From the NCBI RefSeq assembly GCF_006861795.1, contig NZ_VDGH01000010.1, positions 125,982 through 189,981 of the forward strand: a stretch of DNA of 64,000 nucleotides, in the 5' to 3' direction. The notes under the pieces were generated by a model. The model ran no database searches. It was not told the origin of the DNA and worked only from the letters and a program-made list of their open reading frames with translations. The first letter of the stretch is position 1, and every line of letters begins with the position of its first letter. Positions 1-8,365 of the stretch are shown one piece after another. The DNA comes from Psychrobacillus lasiicapitis (GTDB lineage: Bacteria > Bacillota > Bacilli > Bacillales_A > Planococcaceae). Position numbers and translations under genes: made by a program.

Positions 1-1
1 C

Positions 2-85
2 ATTAATTCAAACAAACATGAACACAGGGAAAAACTGGTTAGGGAGTACACTAATAAAGTAAAAAGGTTTACTTCAATAAAATAA
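2..85 (+). CDS. possible C-terminal tail of a gene cut by the window edge
   Basis: From base 2 one frame stays open for 27 codons and ends at TAA 83-85. The predicted tail is basic and hydrophilic (ends RFTSIK). There is no start inside the window, so it could be the end of an upstream gene or chance. No function can be assigned. Only the open frame is seen. Confidence 0.25.
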   Translation: MNSNKHEHREKLVREYTNKVKRFTSIK

Positions 86-143
86 GGTATATTATATTGG
101 TTGAATAGATTTTCTTTAAAGACAAGAAAAGTAGGTGAACAAA

Positions 144-293
144 GTGGGGAAATATCAAATGGATACCAAAGGAAAGATGGCTGTGGCAAAGTATCATGAA
201 AAAAACAAGCCTGCCAAATTTGATAAAAAGCAGCAACTTGAAAAAATACGCGCGGAGTATTTGAAAAAAAAGCAAGAACAAACAGATAAATAA
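144..293 (+). CDS. small basic hypothetical protein, 49 aa
   Basis: A GTG-started frame of 49 codons lies 6 nt after an AGGTGA ribosome site (132-137) and is followed at once by a strong hairpin terminator, which makes it a convincing short gene. An alternative start is the ATG at 159. The product is Lys-rich with no membrane segment, no cysteine and no motif I recognise. The C-terminal half is strongly charged and looks helical (ends KKKQEQTDK). It appears monocistronic. Function unknown. Confidence 0.6.
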   Translation: MGKYQMDTKGKMAVAKYHEKNKPAKFDKKQQLEKIRAEYLKKKQEQTDK

Positions 294-301
294 TAGGAAT
301 G

Positions 302-340
302 AAAACATAGGAAGACTAAAAGCTCCCTATGTTTTTCTTA
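302..340 (+). terminator. rho-independent terminator after the 49-aa gene
   Basis: Ten-base stem AAAACATAGG (302-311) / CCTATGTTTT (326-335) with a 14-nt loop, running into a T-rich stretch. It closes the transcript of the small gene ending at 293. Confidence 0.8.
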
Positions 341-391
341 TTCGAAGTTCTTTTTTCAATTGATTTTTAATTCAGGGAGGGAGATATTTAA

Positions 392-721
392 ATGGCTAAA
401 ATGCAAATACAAATAGAAAAAGATAGTAATGAGATTAAGTACATATCTATTCTAAGAAAAAATACTAAAAAGAGTATATCTGAAATAAGAGAATTAATTA
501 ATAATAAAGATTTCCTTTTATCGTATAATCTATTAGAAATTGATGAATTGTTAGAGATGAAAAAAATTGTAGGTATATTATTAGATGCTGGTGCTAAAGT
601 TCACCTATTTGAAGATAATAGAGAAGTTAGCATTGAGCTTTTAAATAATCTTATAGAATCTCATTTTGACACTCAGAGGTATCGGGAAGAAATTGATGAG
701 CAGAGGTTTAAGGAGGATTAA
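392..721 (+). CDS. hypothetical protein, 109 aa
   Basis: ATG start behind a GGGAGGGAG ribosome site, 109 codons, acidic and Lys/Glu/Ile-rich, with no signal peptide or membrane segment. The middle (about residues 25-85, KSISEIRELI ... GAKVHLFEDNR) alternates helices and strands in a way that recalls the C-terminal fold of ribosomal protein L7/L12, which several Bacillus hypothetical proteins share. This is a weak structural impression, not an identification. No conserved catalytic residues are evident. It stands alone, flanked by low-complexity AT-rich DNA. Confidence 0.65.
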   Translation: MAKMQIQIEKDSNEIKYISILRKNTKKSISEIRELINNKDFLLSYNLLEIDELLEMKKIVGILLDAGAKVHLFEDNREVSIELLNNLIESHFDTQRYREEIDEQRFKED

Positions 722-945
722 TAGTACTGAAAACTTTTTAGTAGTATTTTTATTAAATCTATAGAACTGGTTAAATGTTGATTTCCCACCGAACTAATGG
801 AATGATTTAACAAGAGGTATGAGCTGGAAAGGGATAGGGATAGGAATATTGATTGTTGATTCATTAAAGGATTAATGTCTTTTTTGGTTATATACTTTTG
901 TGACATAATTAAGAATTCAATAGAGCTTGATGGAGGAATAATGAA

Positions 946-1713
946 ATGATTACAGTACCTAACGAACATTTTTATATCATAAAGGAGAAAATCAAAGAAG
1001 CACCAACTTTTGTTTTTAGTGTATTAGATAACATTATTAAAGGAACTGTACTTGCAGGTTCCACCAATTACGAATCATTACTTATTAAAACTGATTCAGG
1101 ATTGTATTACGTTACAGGACTGTCATCTGATGAGTCATTTCTTGAGAACATAGTTAGTATATATGAGGAATCAGTCAATCAAGGGAATAGATTTACATTA
1201 TTTTCTAATGACGTAACTTGGAACCAGGAAATTGAAAAAAGCCTTAAAGTAAAAAAAATACAGCGTTATTGTTTTTCTTTTAATGTTGCGTCATATAAAA
1301 ATAGAAAAAGATACGATAGTAGTAAATTTAATGTAACAAAAATTAACCAAGAACTTATTGAAAATTGTTTAGAATTCGGTAAACAATACTATGACGAATA
1401 TTGGGATTCCACGGAGGATTTTCTTCAAAATGGGATTGGGTTTTGTGTGAAAGATAAAGAAAGGATTATTAGCGAAGGAGTTTCAATTTTTAAATCTAAT
1501 AATTATGCGGAAATAGATATAATAACCGACTTAAATTACAGAGGAAAAGGGTTAGCATGTATTGTAGCTGAACAATTTATAGATTATTGTCTCTCCCACA
1601 ATATTCAACCTCGTTGGGATTGTGATGTTGATAATTTTGCTTCAATTAGTTTGGGTAGTAAATTGGGTTTTAATGATCCCAAAGCATATGCTATTTATGT
1701 AAAGATTAGTTAA
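946..1713 (+). CDS. GNAT family N-acetyltransferase, 255 aa
   Basis: Matches the Bacillus-type GNAT acetyltransferases of about 250-260 residues, in which an N-terminal half precedes the acetyl-CoA fold. In the C-terminal third, YRGKGLACIVAEQFIDYCL is the acetyl-CoA pyrophosphate-binding segment (Q/R-x-x-G-x-G/A), followed by NFASISLGSKLGF, the usual last helix and strand. The ATG at 946 follows GGAGGA with good spacing. The substrate is unknown; the family acetylates small molecules or peptides in the cytoplasm. A short hairpin with T-run at 1763-1785 probably ends the transcript. Family assignment is firm, role is not. Confidence 0.85.
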   Translation: MITVPNEHFYIIKEKIKEAPTFVFSVLDNIIKGTVLAGSTNYESLLIKTDSGLYYVTGLSSDESFLENIVSIYEESVNQGNRFTLFSNDVTWNQEIEKSLKVKKIQRYCFSFNVASYKNRKRYDSSKFNVTKINQELIENCLEFGKQYYDEYWDSTEDFLQNGIGFCVKDKERIISEGVSIFKSNNYAEIDIITDLNYRGKGLACIVAEQFIDYCLSHNIQPRWDCDVDNFASISLGSKLGFNDPKAYAIYVKIS

Positions 1714-1762
1714 GTACATAATTAAAAATTCATATTTTACAAACTGGGGCGTTAATCTATTC

Positions 1763-1785
1763 AAGGATTAAGGTCCTTTTTAGTT
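1763..1785 (+). terminator. short terminator-like hairpin after the GNAT gene
   Basis: Five-base stem AAGGA (1763-1767) / TCCTT (1774-1778) followed by TTTTT. It is weak but correctly placed. Confidence 0.4.
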
Positions 1786-1809
1786 GAACTTTATGTCTTT
1801 TTTGGACAT

Positions 1810-2128
1810 ATGGAGTCTTTATGCACTCTAAAACCACCACCAGATCCTACTTTACAAAAAATCTTAAATGATGCTTGTATTAATGGAATTAGGTATATAA
1901 ATGGAGTTCCTGATTTTTCATCTGTAGCAAAAGCACAGCTGAAAATCATGCTAGGTGGAATAGGGGCTAAAGGAAATGTTGCAAAAGATTATAACTTTAA
2001 TATTAGTAGGTATTTCTGTTCCGTATGATTTCCTTCGTGATGGACGTGATATAGGGATTTCATGTGATCGTTCATGGGAAAATGAAAATGATTTAGATGA
2101 AGTAGGATATCAAGATGTGGCAATTTAA
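1810..2128 (+). pseudogene. remnant of a polymorphic toxin C-terminus plus a second broken frame (possible immunity gene)
   Basis: The frame 1810-2028 reads as the toxin end of LXG/YeeF-type secreted nucleases of Bacillus: RYINGVPDFSSVAKAQLKI followed by MLGGIGAKGNVAKDYNF resembles the conserved PDFS-P-AK linker and the NF-x-AD motif. It is cut off after about 70 codons with no ribosome site. From 2006 a second overlapping frame (VGISVPYDFLRDG, then IGISCDRSWENEN, ending 2128) also lacks a start. It may be the tail of an immunity or DUF6985-like protein. Neither piece should make a functional product. Family recall is moderate; the decay is seen directly. Confidence 0.5.
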
Positions 2129-2180
2129 AATAGGCAATTAAAAAGTACAGACCAATGATGGCTGTACCATCTTAAAATTG

Positions 2181-2248
2181 CTGTGTTAGAAACATTGACG
2201 TTAATTGAAACAAAAATTTTATGATTTTCATGTTTGTTTCTAACACAG
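2181..2248. repeat. 68-bp inverted repeat with perfect 14-bp arms
   Basis: CTGTGTTAGAAACA (2181-2194) recurs as its exact complement at 2235-2248 around a 40-bp AT-rich centre. There is no T-run on either side, so it is not an ordinary terminator, although it lies between convergent genes. It could be a MITE-like relic or a bidirectional processing/termination hairpin. Confidence 0.6.
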
Positions 2249-2272
2249 GGCAAAATACTGAAACTAAAAAAC

Positions 2273-4462
2273 TTAATGAAACAAACCAGATTCTCGTGAC
2301 TTTTTAAGCATTAGTTTTGTTTTTCGGTTTATCTTTTCTTTTAAGAAGGTGCCGAATAGTAAAAATGCTAAGCTGAAGAGCAGCAGGAAAGAAACATCTC
2401 GTATTACTCTTGGCCAGACTATTCCGCCTACAGCTTCTCGCATCAGATCTACTGCATACGTAAAAGGGAGTGCAGGGTTAATCGTTTGAAAAAATTCTGG
2501 TAATAGAACGACTGGATAGGTTCCGCCTGCCCCTGCAATCTGCAAGACAAGCATAATAATGGCCAACGCTTTTCCTACATCGCCAAATACGGAAACAAGC
2601 GTGTAAACGATGGACATAAAAACAAAACTAATAAGAAATCCAAATAATATAAACCATAAAGAATCTTTGACATCCACACCTAATAGAACAATGTCGCCTA
2701 TTGTTACGATCAATGCTTGGAGCAGACCAATGGCCGAGAATGTAAACAATCTACCGAAATATACACTACGTTCGCTTACATTCCTTTCATGGTTAGCATC
2801 TGTAGCAAGCAGTGAGATAAGAAGCAAACAACCGACCCAGATAGCAAGAACTGTATAAAAAGGTGTCATACCTGTTCCATAGTTTGCGATAGGGAAAAGC
2901 TTGTTTTCATTCAAGACGATTGGTTCTTCAAAGAAGCTACGTTCCGCTTGTGGATCATTGCGGAGCAACTGGATTATTTCATTGATATTCGTTTCCCCTT
3001 GAACTTTTCGTATCCTATCTGCTAACTGATTTACTTTATCATTAATATATGGATATTGTGCCAATGCTTGATCTAGTGTTGTTTTTCCCTCTTTAATATG
3101 GGCATCTGCGCTATTCAGTGTGCTTGCGACTTCTGGTAAAGTTGACTGTATACTGGTCAGCATTTCTTTCGCATTTCCTAGCGTCTTTTTGGCTTTGGCT
3201 ACTTCGGAAAGAACAGTTGGTTCAATATTGTTTTTGTATTCGTTCATAAAGGCATCCAGTTGGACGGATGTATTCTGAGCGATTTGTTGTAAATCATTTA
3301 ATGTTGTTTGGAATTGTTGCTCTTTATCTTTTACAAGTGTATCGATTGTTCTGGTGTTTGTTTGTGCTTCTTGTAAAAAAGATTTCAGTTCGTTCGTTTT
3401 ATCAATTGCATTGTCTAGTCTTGTTTGTTGTTCTTCGTTGTTTGTTTCCTCACTCGATTCGTTTGAGCTGTTGGATACTTCCTTTAACCAATTAAGATCC
3501 TTACTAATCGCGTCGACTGTTTGGATATTGGAAGTCATCTTGCTATCGAGATCCGCCTTTACTCGGTCCAATTCTGTAAAATCTAATGGGACATTTTGAA
3601 CGCTTTGAAGAAATTCATTTGTACTCTTTGATATCTTTGATACTTTTTCCAAATCATTCTTCACTTGAGGAGCCACTTCATTTAAGCGATTTTGTGCTTT
3701 CGTCAAGAAATCTATTGTTCTTTCGATGGAACTCAAACCTTCAGTCGTTATTTGTTCGGCGCGTGGTAACATGGAAGTAGCTTGAGTGATAATTTTCTGT
3801 GCGGAAGAGGCATCTTTTTGAGCACCGGTTAGCAAATGGTGAATTTCGGGCAAGTCTTGTTCCATTTTGAATACATAGTCTTCGAAGTTTTGAATATCTG
3901 GCAAATCTTTTTCTATTTCAATCCCTAAATCATTAAAGAGATCAAAAATGACGCCATTCACACTTGAAATGAATTGACTGCTAACTTTTTGAACAATAAA
4001 GGTGGCACCTTTTTCCGTTATTTTCGGCGCAATGGAGTTTATTTTTTCATTTACATAGTATTCGATATCCGCCTTTTGAGGATTATCCGAAACGACGGAA
4101 GCTAGCTTTTCGGAAAAGTTTTTGGGGATAATGATGACGGCAAAATAATCCCCATATTCCACTTTTTCCATCGCAATTTTTCGAGAAGTAAAAGACCATT
4201 TCATATCCTGATTATTTTTTAATGTATCAATCAATTCATTTCCAACGTTTAGCTGTTCTCCGCGAACTGTTGCTCCTGCATCCTCATTTACAATGGCAAC
4301 AGGAAGCTGATCCGTTTGAGAATATGGATCCCAAGAAGCATAAATGTTAAGCCATGCATATAAAGATGGCAGGAAAACTAATCCCCCTATAAGAATTGCA
4401 GCTACCCAATTTCTACTTATATTTTGAATGTCCGTCTTGAAAATCTTCCAACTATTTTTCAT
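2273..4462 (-). CDS. yhgE: YhgE/Pip family membrane protein, 729 aa
   Basis: Homologue of B. subtilis YhgE and the lactococcal phage-infection protein Pip. One N-terminal membrane segment (about residues 18-40) is followed by the typical GLVFLPSLYAWLNIYASWDPY segment, then a long extracellular coiled-coil region rich in Gln, Asn and Lys (about 190-520), and finally a C-terminal ABC-2-type membrane domain of five or six helices (about 535-720). Family members are phage receptors or putative ABC-2-like exporters linked to surface and type VII secretion functions. The length is usual for the family (about 700-900). It appears monocistronic and no TetR-type regulator sits beside it. Confidence 0.9.
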   Translation of the reverse strand: MKNSWKIFKTDIQNISRNWVAAILIGGLVFLPSLYAWLNIYASWDPYSQTDQLPVAIVNEDAGATVRGEQLNVGNELIDTLKNNQDMKWSFTSRKIAMEKVEYGDYFAVIIIPKNFSEKLASVVSDNPQKADIEYYVNEKINSIAPKITEKGATFIVQKVSSQFISSVNGVIFDLFNDLGIEIEKDLPDIQNFEDYVFKMEQDLPEIHHLLTGAQKDASSAQKIITQATSMLPRAEQITTEGLSSIERTIDFLTKAQNRLNEVAPQVKNDLEKVSKISKSTNEFLQSVQNVPLDFTELDRVKADLDSKMTSNIQTVDAISKDLNWLKEVSNSSNESSEETNNEEQQTRLDNAIDKTNELKSFLQEAQTNTRTIDTLVKDKEQQFQTTLNDLQQIAQNTSVQLDAFMNEYKNNIEPTVLSEVAKAKKTLGNAKEMLTSIQSTLPEVASTLNSADAHIKEGKTTLDQALAQYPYINDKVNQLADRIRKVQGETNINEIIQLLRNDPQAERSFFEEPIVLNENKLFPIANYGTGMTPFYTVLAIWVGCLLLISLLATDANHERNVSERSVYFGRLFTFSAIGLLQALIVTIGDIVLLGVDVKDSLWFILFGFLISFVFMSIVYTLVSVFGDVGKALAIIMLVLQIAGAGGTYPVVLLPEFFQTINPALPFTYAVDLMREAVGGIVWPRVIRDVSFLLLFSLAFLLFGTFLKEKINRKTKLMLKKSRESGLFH

Positions 4463-4801
4463 AATTTGACCACCCTGCTAAATTGAAGTTAATCGGTCCT
4501 AGATGGTGGTAGTATACCCTCAATAAATAGTGATTAACCTAAATAAGGGCAGGGGTTATCGAAAGACAAATATCTGCTATTGATTTAAATATAAGATGGG
4601 GTGATATTACCCGAAATTTAACTCTGAACTATATAAAAAAACTGCATCTCCAATTGGTAGACAGTGTCTAACAATTAGGATACAGTTCAGTAATTATTAT
4701 AAAAGCAGTTGAACCATCAAATAATGATTGTCCAACTTTACTGGTTTTCGAGTTCTAAAATAGCGTTATTCAAATTTAATCCTCACTTCACCAGCCAGCG
4801 G
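4463..4801. other. intergenic region with no gene; faint IS3-like end sequence
   Basis: 339 bp between yhgE and the nucleoside hydrolase gene. No open frame with a ribosome site was found. Around 4662-4692 the string GTGTCTAACAATTAGGATAC, followed by AGTTCAG, resembles the outer end of IS3/IS150-group elements common in bacilli, and a second GTCCAACTTTACTGG lies at about 4731. No transposase remains. This reading is tentative. Confidence 0.3.
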
Positions 4802-5689
4802 TTACATCGTTTTATTTAATGTATTACACAAGATACTGTAGAAAGCTTCTTTATCTACGGTTCTTGCAATCTCTACATGTCCATTTCTATTGAGTGTAAA
4901 GGTCGTGGCACCCATCGATTGTTCATCATTCGTTTCAACAGTTACAAATCCTCTTTCGAATTGGCATATCTCTGGGTGAAAAATTGAAACTGCTACTAAA
5001 GGATCGTGTAACGTTAATTGATTGGAGCTTTCTAACCAAGCATTCCCAAAGTCCAGGACAGCTTTGTTTAAGTCTGAGTTTGTGTGAAACAATTCAGTTG
5101 CTCTCTCTGCTTGAATGGTAAGCATCTCTGTCACCTCAAGGGGAATAACTTTGTGAACGTTCACTTTGGAATCAAAGACTAATTTTGAAGCAAGGGGATC
5201 TGCCCAAGCGTTCCAGTTATACCAAGGCTCTGGCAATGGTTCATCTGCAAAATATCCATTCATCACATAAAGGCTTTTTAACAAACCAGGAGTGTCAGGA
5301 TAGTCACGAAATAGAGTAGCAATATTCGTCATATTGCCAATACCAATCAGTTCAATTTCATGAGGGTGATTTTTAATCATTTGATGCATAAATGCTGGTG
5401 CGTCAGATGGTTGATACGTGTCATGCTTCCAATTGTTCAATGCTGAAGCACCGTCTGGAGTCGGGTACACTGGTACAGGTTGTAGTGTGGAATCTAAACC
5501 AGCAACAATTGGAATGTCTTTATCAACGGTTCTACATATGGCATTTGCAACTGCTGCCCTTTTTTCGGGTTCCCCACTTACGGTTGTTATCCCTAATAAG
5601 TTACATTGTGGTTCTTTCAACAAGTATGCCAAGCACACTGCATCATCAATGTCGCCACCAATATCAGTATCAAGTAATATCTTTTTCAA
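4802..5689 (-). CDS. inosine/uridine-preferring nucleoside hydrolase, 295 aa
   Basis: Splits ribonucleosides into base and ribose in the cytoplasm for salvage. The N-terminus carries the calcium-binding aspartate cluster (D7, D9, D13, D15, D16 in LLDTDIGGDIDDAVCLAYLL), IGIGNMTNIATLF lies near residue 115, and LHDPLVAVSIF near 225 supplies the last metal-ligand aspartate. Length fits the IunH/RihB family (about 310). It starts with TTG behind a strong AGGAGGAATTTTAA site; no upstream ATG is in frame. It is transcribed away from the YfcC carrier gene. Substrate preference cannot be read from sequence. Confidence 0.9.
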   Translation of the reverse strand: MKKILLDTDIGGDIDDAVCLAYLLKEPQCNLLGITTVSGEPEKRAAVANAICRTVDKDIPIVAGLDSTLQPVPVYPTPDGASALNNWKHDTYQPSDAPAFMHQMIKNHPHEIELIGIGNMTNIATLFRDYPDTPGLLKSLYVMNGYFADEPLPEPWYNWNAWADPLASKLVFDSKVNVHKVIPLEVTEMLTIQAERATELFHTNSDLNKAVLDFGNAWLESSNQLTLHDPLVAVSIFHPEICQFERGFVTVETNDEQSMGATTFTLNRNGHVEIARTVDKEAFYSILCNTLNKTM

Positions 5690-5884
5690 TTAAAATTCCT
5701 CCTGTAATAATATAATATTATTTATACAAGAGCCTTTTGCAAATTCCCATGCTGCACCTCCTTAGCTTGATTGCATAATTGTATCATAATAGAGATACGA
5801 GCAATTATAGTGGCAAAAAAATCTAAAACTTCTTCAATTGATAAGATGAAAAATTGTGTAGTTTATGTGAATTTAACTACAAAA

Positions 5885-5920
5885 ATTGTACTTTTCGTTT
5901 CAGACAATGTACCTTTTGTT
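5885..5920 (+). promoter_or_regulatory. two direct repeats 21 bp apart, candidate LytTR operator
   Basis: ATTGTACTTTTCGTTTCAG (from 5885) and AATGTACCTTTTGTTTTAA (from 5906) are direct repeats in phase exactly two helical turns apart. LytTR-type regulators bind paired direct repeats with this spacing, and a LytTR regulator gene lies at 7615-8355. The repeat is visible; its use as an operator is inferred. Confidence 0.45.
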
Positions 5921-6046
5921 TTAAATAAGGGCACTTGGTTATAAAAACAACCGAGGCAATATTTCCCCGATTATAATGTGTTTTGTATCCCAAATTGTTT
6001 GCATTTGTTTGGTTATATAATTATTCACATTTCCGGAGGGGTCGTC

Positions 6047-7486
6047 GTGCGAAATACACAGCAGCTGAATAGAGAAGAACAGCAGCCAGAAAAGAAAAAG
6101 AAGAAATTTGAGATGCCGCATATTTATGTTATTTTATTTGTTTTTAGTGCGTTAGCGGCATTAACCACATATTTTATTCCAGCGGGGGAGTTTGAACGTG
6201 TACCAGGACCAGATGGCAGAACGACCATCGATCCAAATTCCTTTCAATATGTTGATCAGACGCCAGTTGGTATTCAGGACTTTATAACGGTTATTCCTCG
6301 AGGATTGATTGATGCGGGAGAAGTTGTATTCTTCACGTTTATCATTGGTGGAATGTTTATGGTACTTAGACGTACCGGAATTATTGAAATTGCTGTTGAT
6401 AAACTTGCAAGGAAATTTGCGCATAAAAGTATTATGCTCATCCCTGTTTTAACAACAGTATTTGCATTGATTGCCACATTGATCGGAACAGCTGAATTAT
6501 CGCTCGTTTATATTCCGGTAATCATGCCGCTCATTATTGCGCTTGGCTACGATTCCATAACAGCAGCAGCCATTGCACTTTGCGGGACAGTTGTCGGGTT
6601 TACAGCAGGAGTATTAAATCCGATTAACACAGGGCTTGGCCAGAAATTATCGGGACTTCCGGTTTTCTCTGGACTTGGATTACGTTTAATCGTATTTATC
6701 ATAGCGGTTACGGCAGCAGTTTTATTCATAATGCGTTATGCAAAGAAGATCAAACAAAATCCAAAGCACAGTTTTGTGTATGAAGATGATATGGAAAAAC
6801 GTTCACTGTATAACAATGTAGGAAAAGCCGAAGCTATTCCTGCAACAGGAAGACAAAAGTGGGCAGCGATTGTAGCACTACTATTCTTTGCCGTTCTTGT
6901 ATACGGTGTCATTTCAAAAGGCTGGTTCATGGTTGAAATGGCGGGACTCTTTATCATTATGGGAATTGTCGTAGGGATCATTTCTGGTCTTAAAGTCGGC
7001 GACATTTGTGAAGCATTTAACCAAGGTTTTAAAGACGTGTTAATGGGGGCGTTCATCGTTGGGCTAGCCCGAGCGGTCGCTGTTGTACTAGAGGATGGTA
7101 ACATTATGGATACGATTGTCCATGCACTTGGTGCAGTCGTTGGTGATTTGCCGCCAGCATTAGCAGCAGTTGGTATGTATGTTGTACAAGTTCTTATTAA
7201 CTTTGTTATTTCGTCCGGTAGTGGACAAGCGCTCGTAACAATGCCAATTATGGCACCGCTTGCAGACATGGTTGGAGTGACAAGACAAACTGCTGTTCTT
7301 GCTTATCAGCTTGGAGATGGGTTTACACATATTTTCTACCCAACAAGCGGGTACTTCATGGCAGCATTAGTAATTGCAGGTGTGAAGTGGCAAACGTGGA
7401 TTCGTTTCTTCTATCCATTATTCCTAATATGGGCGGGGATTTCTATTGTAGTACTTGTCATCGCCCAATTAATTGGCTGGTCATAA
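6047..7486 (+). CDS. YfcC family carrier (C4-dicarboxylate/basic amino-acid type), 479 aa
   Basis: Integral membrane protein of the YfcC/DcuC-related anaerobic carrier family, with about 12 hydrophobic segments. FVFSALAALTTYFIPAGEFE opens the first, LIGTAELSLVYIPVIMPLII and VLINFVISSGSGQALVTMPI are family signatures, and it ends with a hydrophobic helix. The frame is open from 5978, but the GTG at 6047 is chosen because GGAGGGG stands 6 nt before it. The product then begins with a charged cytoplasmic tail (EEQQPEKKKKK). Convergent with lytT; shared hairpins follow. The paired repeats upstream suggest control by LytST. The true substrate is unknown: family members carry dicarboxylates, arginine/ornithine or other carboxylates. 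Confidence 0.88.
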   Translation: MRNTQQLNREEQQPEKKKKKFEMPHIYVILFVFSALAALTTYFIPAGEFERVPGPDGRTTIDPNSFQYVDQTPVGIQDFITVIPRGLIDAGEVVFFTFIIGGMFMVLRRTGIIEIAVDKLARKFAHKSIMLIPVLTTVFALIATLIGTAELSLVYIPVIMPLIIALGYDSITAAAIALCGTVVGFTAGVLNPINTGLGQKLSGLPVFSGLGLRLIVFIIAVTAAVLFIMRYAKKIKQNPKHSFVYEDDMEKRSLYNNVGKAEAIPATGRQKWAAIVALLFFAVLVYGVISKGWFMVEMAGLFIIMGIVVGIISGLKVGDICEAFNQGFKDVLMGAFIVGLARAVAVVLEDGNIMDTIVHALGAVVGDLPPALAAVGMYVVQVLINFVISSGSGQALVTMPIMAPLADMVGVTRQTAVLAYQLGDGFTHIFYPTSGYFMAALVIAGVKWQTWIRFFYPLFLIWAGISIVVLVIAQLIGWS

Positions 7487-7493
7487 TAATGAT

Positions 7494-7530
7494 AAAAAAT
7501 AGCATCCATGTATATGGGTGCTATTTTTAT
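7494..7530. terminator. bidirectional terminator between the yfcC-type gene and lytT
   Basis: AAAATAGCAtCCAT / ATGGgTGCTATTTT with a four-base loop. A-run before and T-run after let it work on both strands. Confidence 0.8.
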
Positions 7531-7547
7531 AGGGTGTTCGGTGGTGT

Positions 7548-7592
7548 GAGAAGTAGGCTAATTAACTAATGATTAGCCTACTTCTCGTTTTT
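7548..7592 (+). terminator. second hairpin, 15-bp perfect stem
   Basis: GAGAAGTAGGCTAAT (7548-7562) pairs with ATTAGCCTACTTCTC (7572-7586), followed by GTTTTT. It is a back-up terminator for the plus-strand transcript. Confidence 0.7.
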
Positions 7593-7614
7593 GGAAAGGT
7601 AAAGCAATAGTTGC

Positions 7615-8355
7615 TCATTTAAATCCTAATTTTTGCATAACGTTTTTGGCAAAGGAGCGGCTGACGGGTACTTTTGAACCGTCTTTCAAAAATAAATTAT
7701 AGGCACGGTTAAACCAAGGTTCCATAGCAGAAACATGCTTTACATTGACGATGTACCCACGATGCACTTGTAAAAAGTCTTCCCCAAGTTTTTCTATCAA
7801 TTGATACAGTAACAAATCCGATTCATATTGGTGATGAGCGGTTTTAATAAAAGTTTGGCGGTTTTCGGTTCCGATATAGTAAATTTCATCTGCCTGGACA
7901 ATAATCATTCTGTCTCCGTCTTTTGCCGGAATTGTTTTTGTTCCTTGCGGCTGTGTATGTTGTTGCTTTTGTCGATCACTATGGAGCTGAGCATGTGTTA
8001 GTAATTTGTCTACGGTTTTACGCAGTCTTTTTTCATCGATTGGTTTGACAATATAATCAACGGCATCGAGATTGAACGCTTCAAGCGCATATTCATCGTA
8101 AGCTGTTGCGAATACAATCATTGGCTGCTTTTTCATATGTATAAATTGTTTCGCCAGTTCCAGTCCATTTCCTTTGGCAAGCTCGATGTCTAAAAACACA
8201 ACATCCGGTTGAAGATCATTAATATCCCACAGCGCCTCATGCATCGTTTCAGAATCACCGATGATTTGTATATCGCCTGTTTCGGTTAATAAATACTTTA
8301 ATTCTTCTCGTGCAAATTGTTCGTCTTCTACGATAAAAGCTTGTAGCATATCCAT
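7615..8355 (-). CDS. lytT: LytTR-type response regulator, 246 aa
   Basis: Receiver domain (residues 1-120: acidic VEDE pocket, phospho-acceptor D56 in VVFLDIE, and KPI near 108) joined by a Gln-rich linker (QKQQHTQPQG) to a C-terminal LytTR DNA-binding domain (about 140-245: IYYIGTENRQTFIKT, LQVHRGYIVNVKHV, GSKVPVSRSF). It pairs with the LytS kinase 10 bp upstream. LytST systems sense membrane energy state or pyruvate and control murein-hydrolase regulators or pyruvate carriers (pftAB in B. subtilis). No lrgAB/pftAB is in the window, so the adjacent YfcC carrier is the likely local target. Either ATG at 8355 or 8349 may be the start, after AGGAG. Confidence 0.92.
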   Translation of the reverse strand: MDMLQAFIVEDEQFAREELKYLLTETGDIQIIGDSETMHEALWDINDLQPDVVFLDIELAKGNGLELAKQFIHMKKQPMIVFATAYDEYALEAFNLDAVDYIVKPIDEKRLRKTVDKLLTHAQLHSDRQKQQHTQPQGTKTIPAKDGDRMIIVQADEIYYIGTENRQTFIKTAHHQYESDLLLYQLIEKLGEDFLQVHRGYIVNVKHVSAMEPWFNRAYNLFLKDGSKVPVSRSFAKNVMQKLGFK

Positions 8356-8365
8356 CTATCTCCTA

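Noticed and set aside
4662-4745. IS3-family element end
   Set aside because: Short similarity to IS150-type ends only; no partner end, no transposase and no target duplication seen.
6736-7269. 177-codon minus-strand open frame within the YfcC-type gene
   Set aside because: Antisense shadow of a well-conserved membrane protein; Thr/Pro/Ser-rich composition typical of such shadows.
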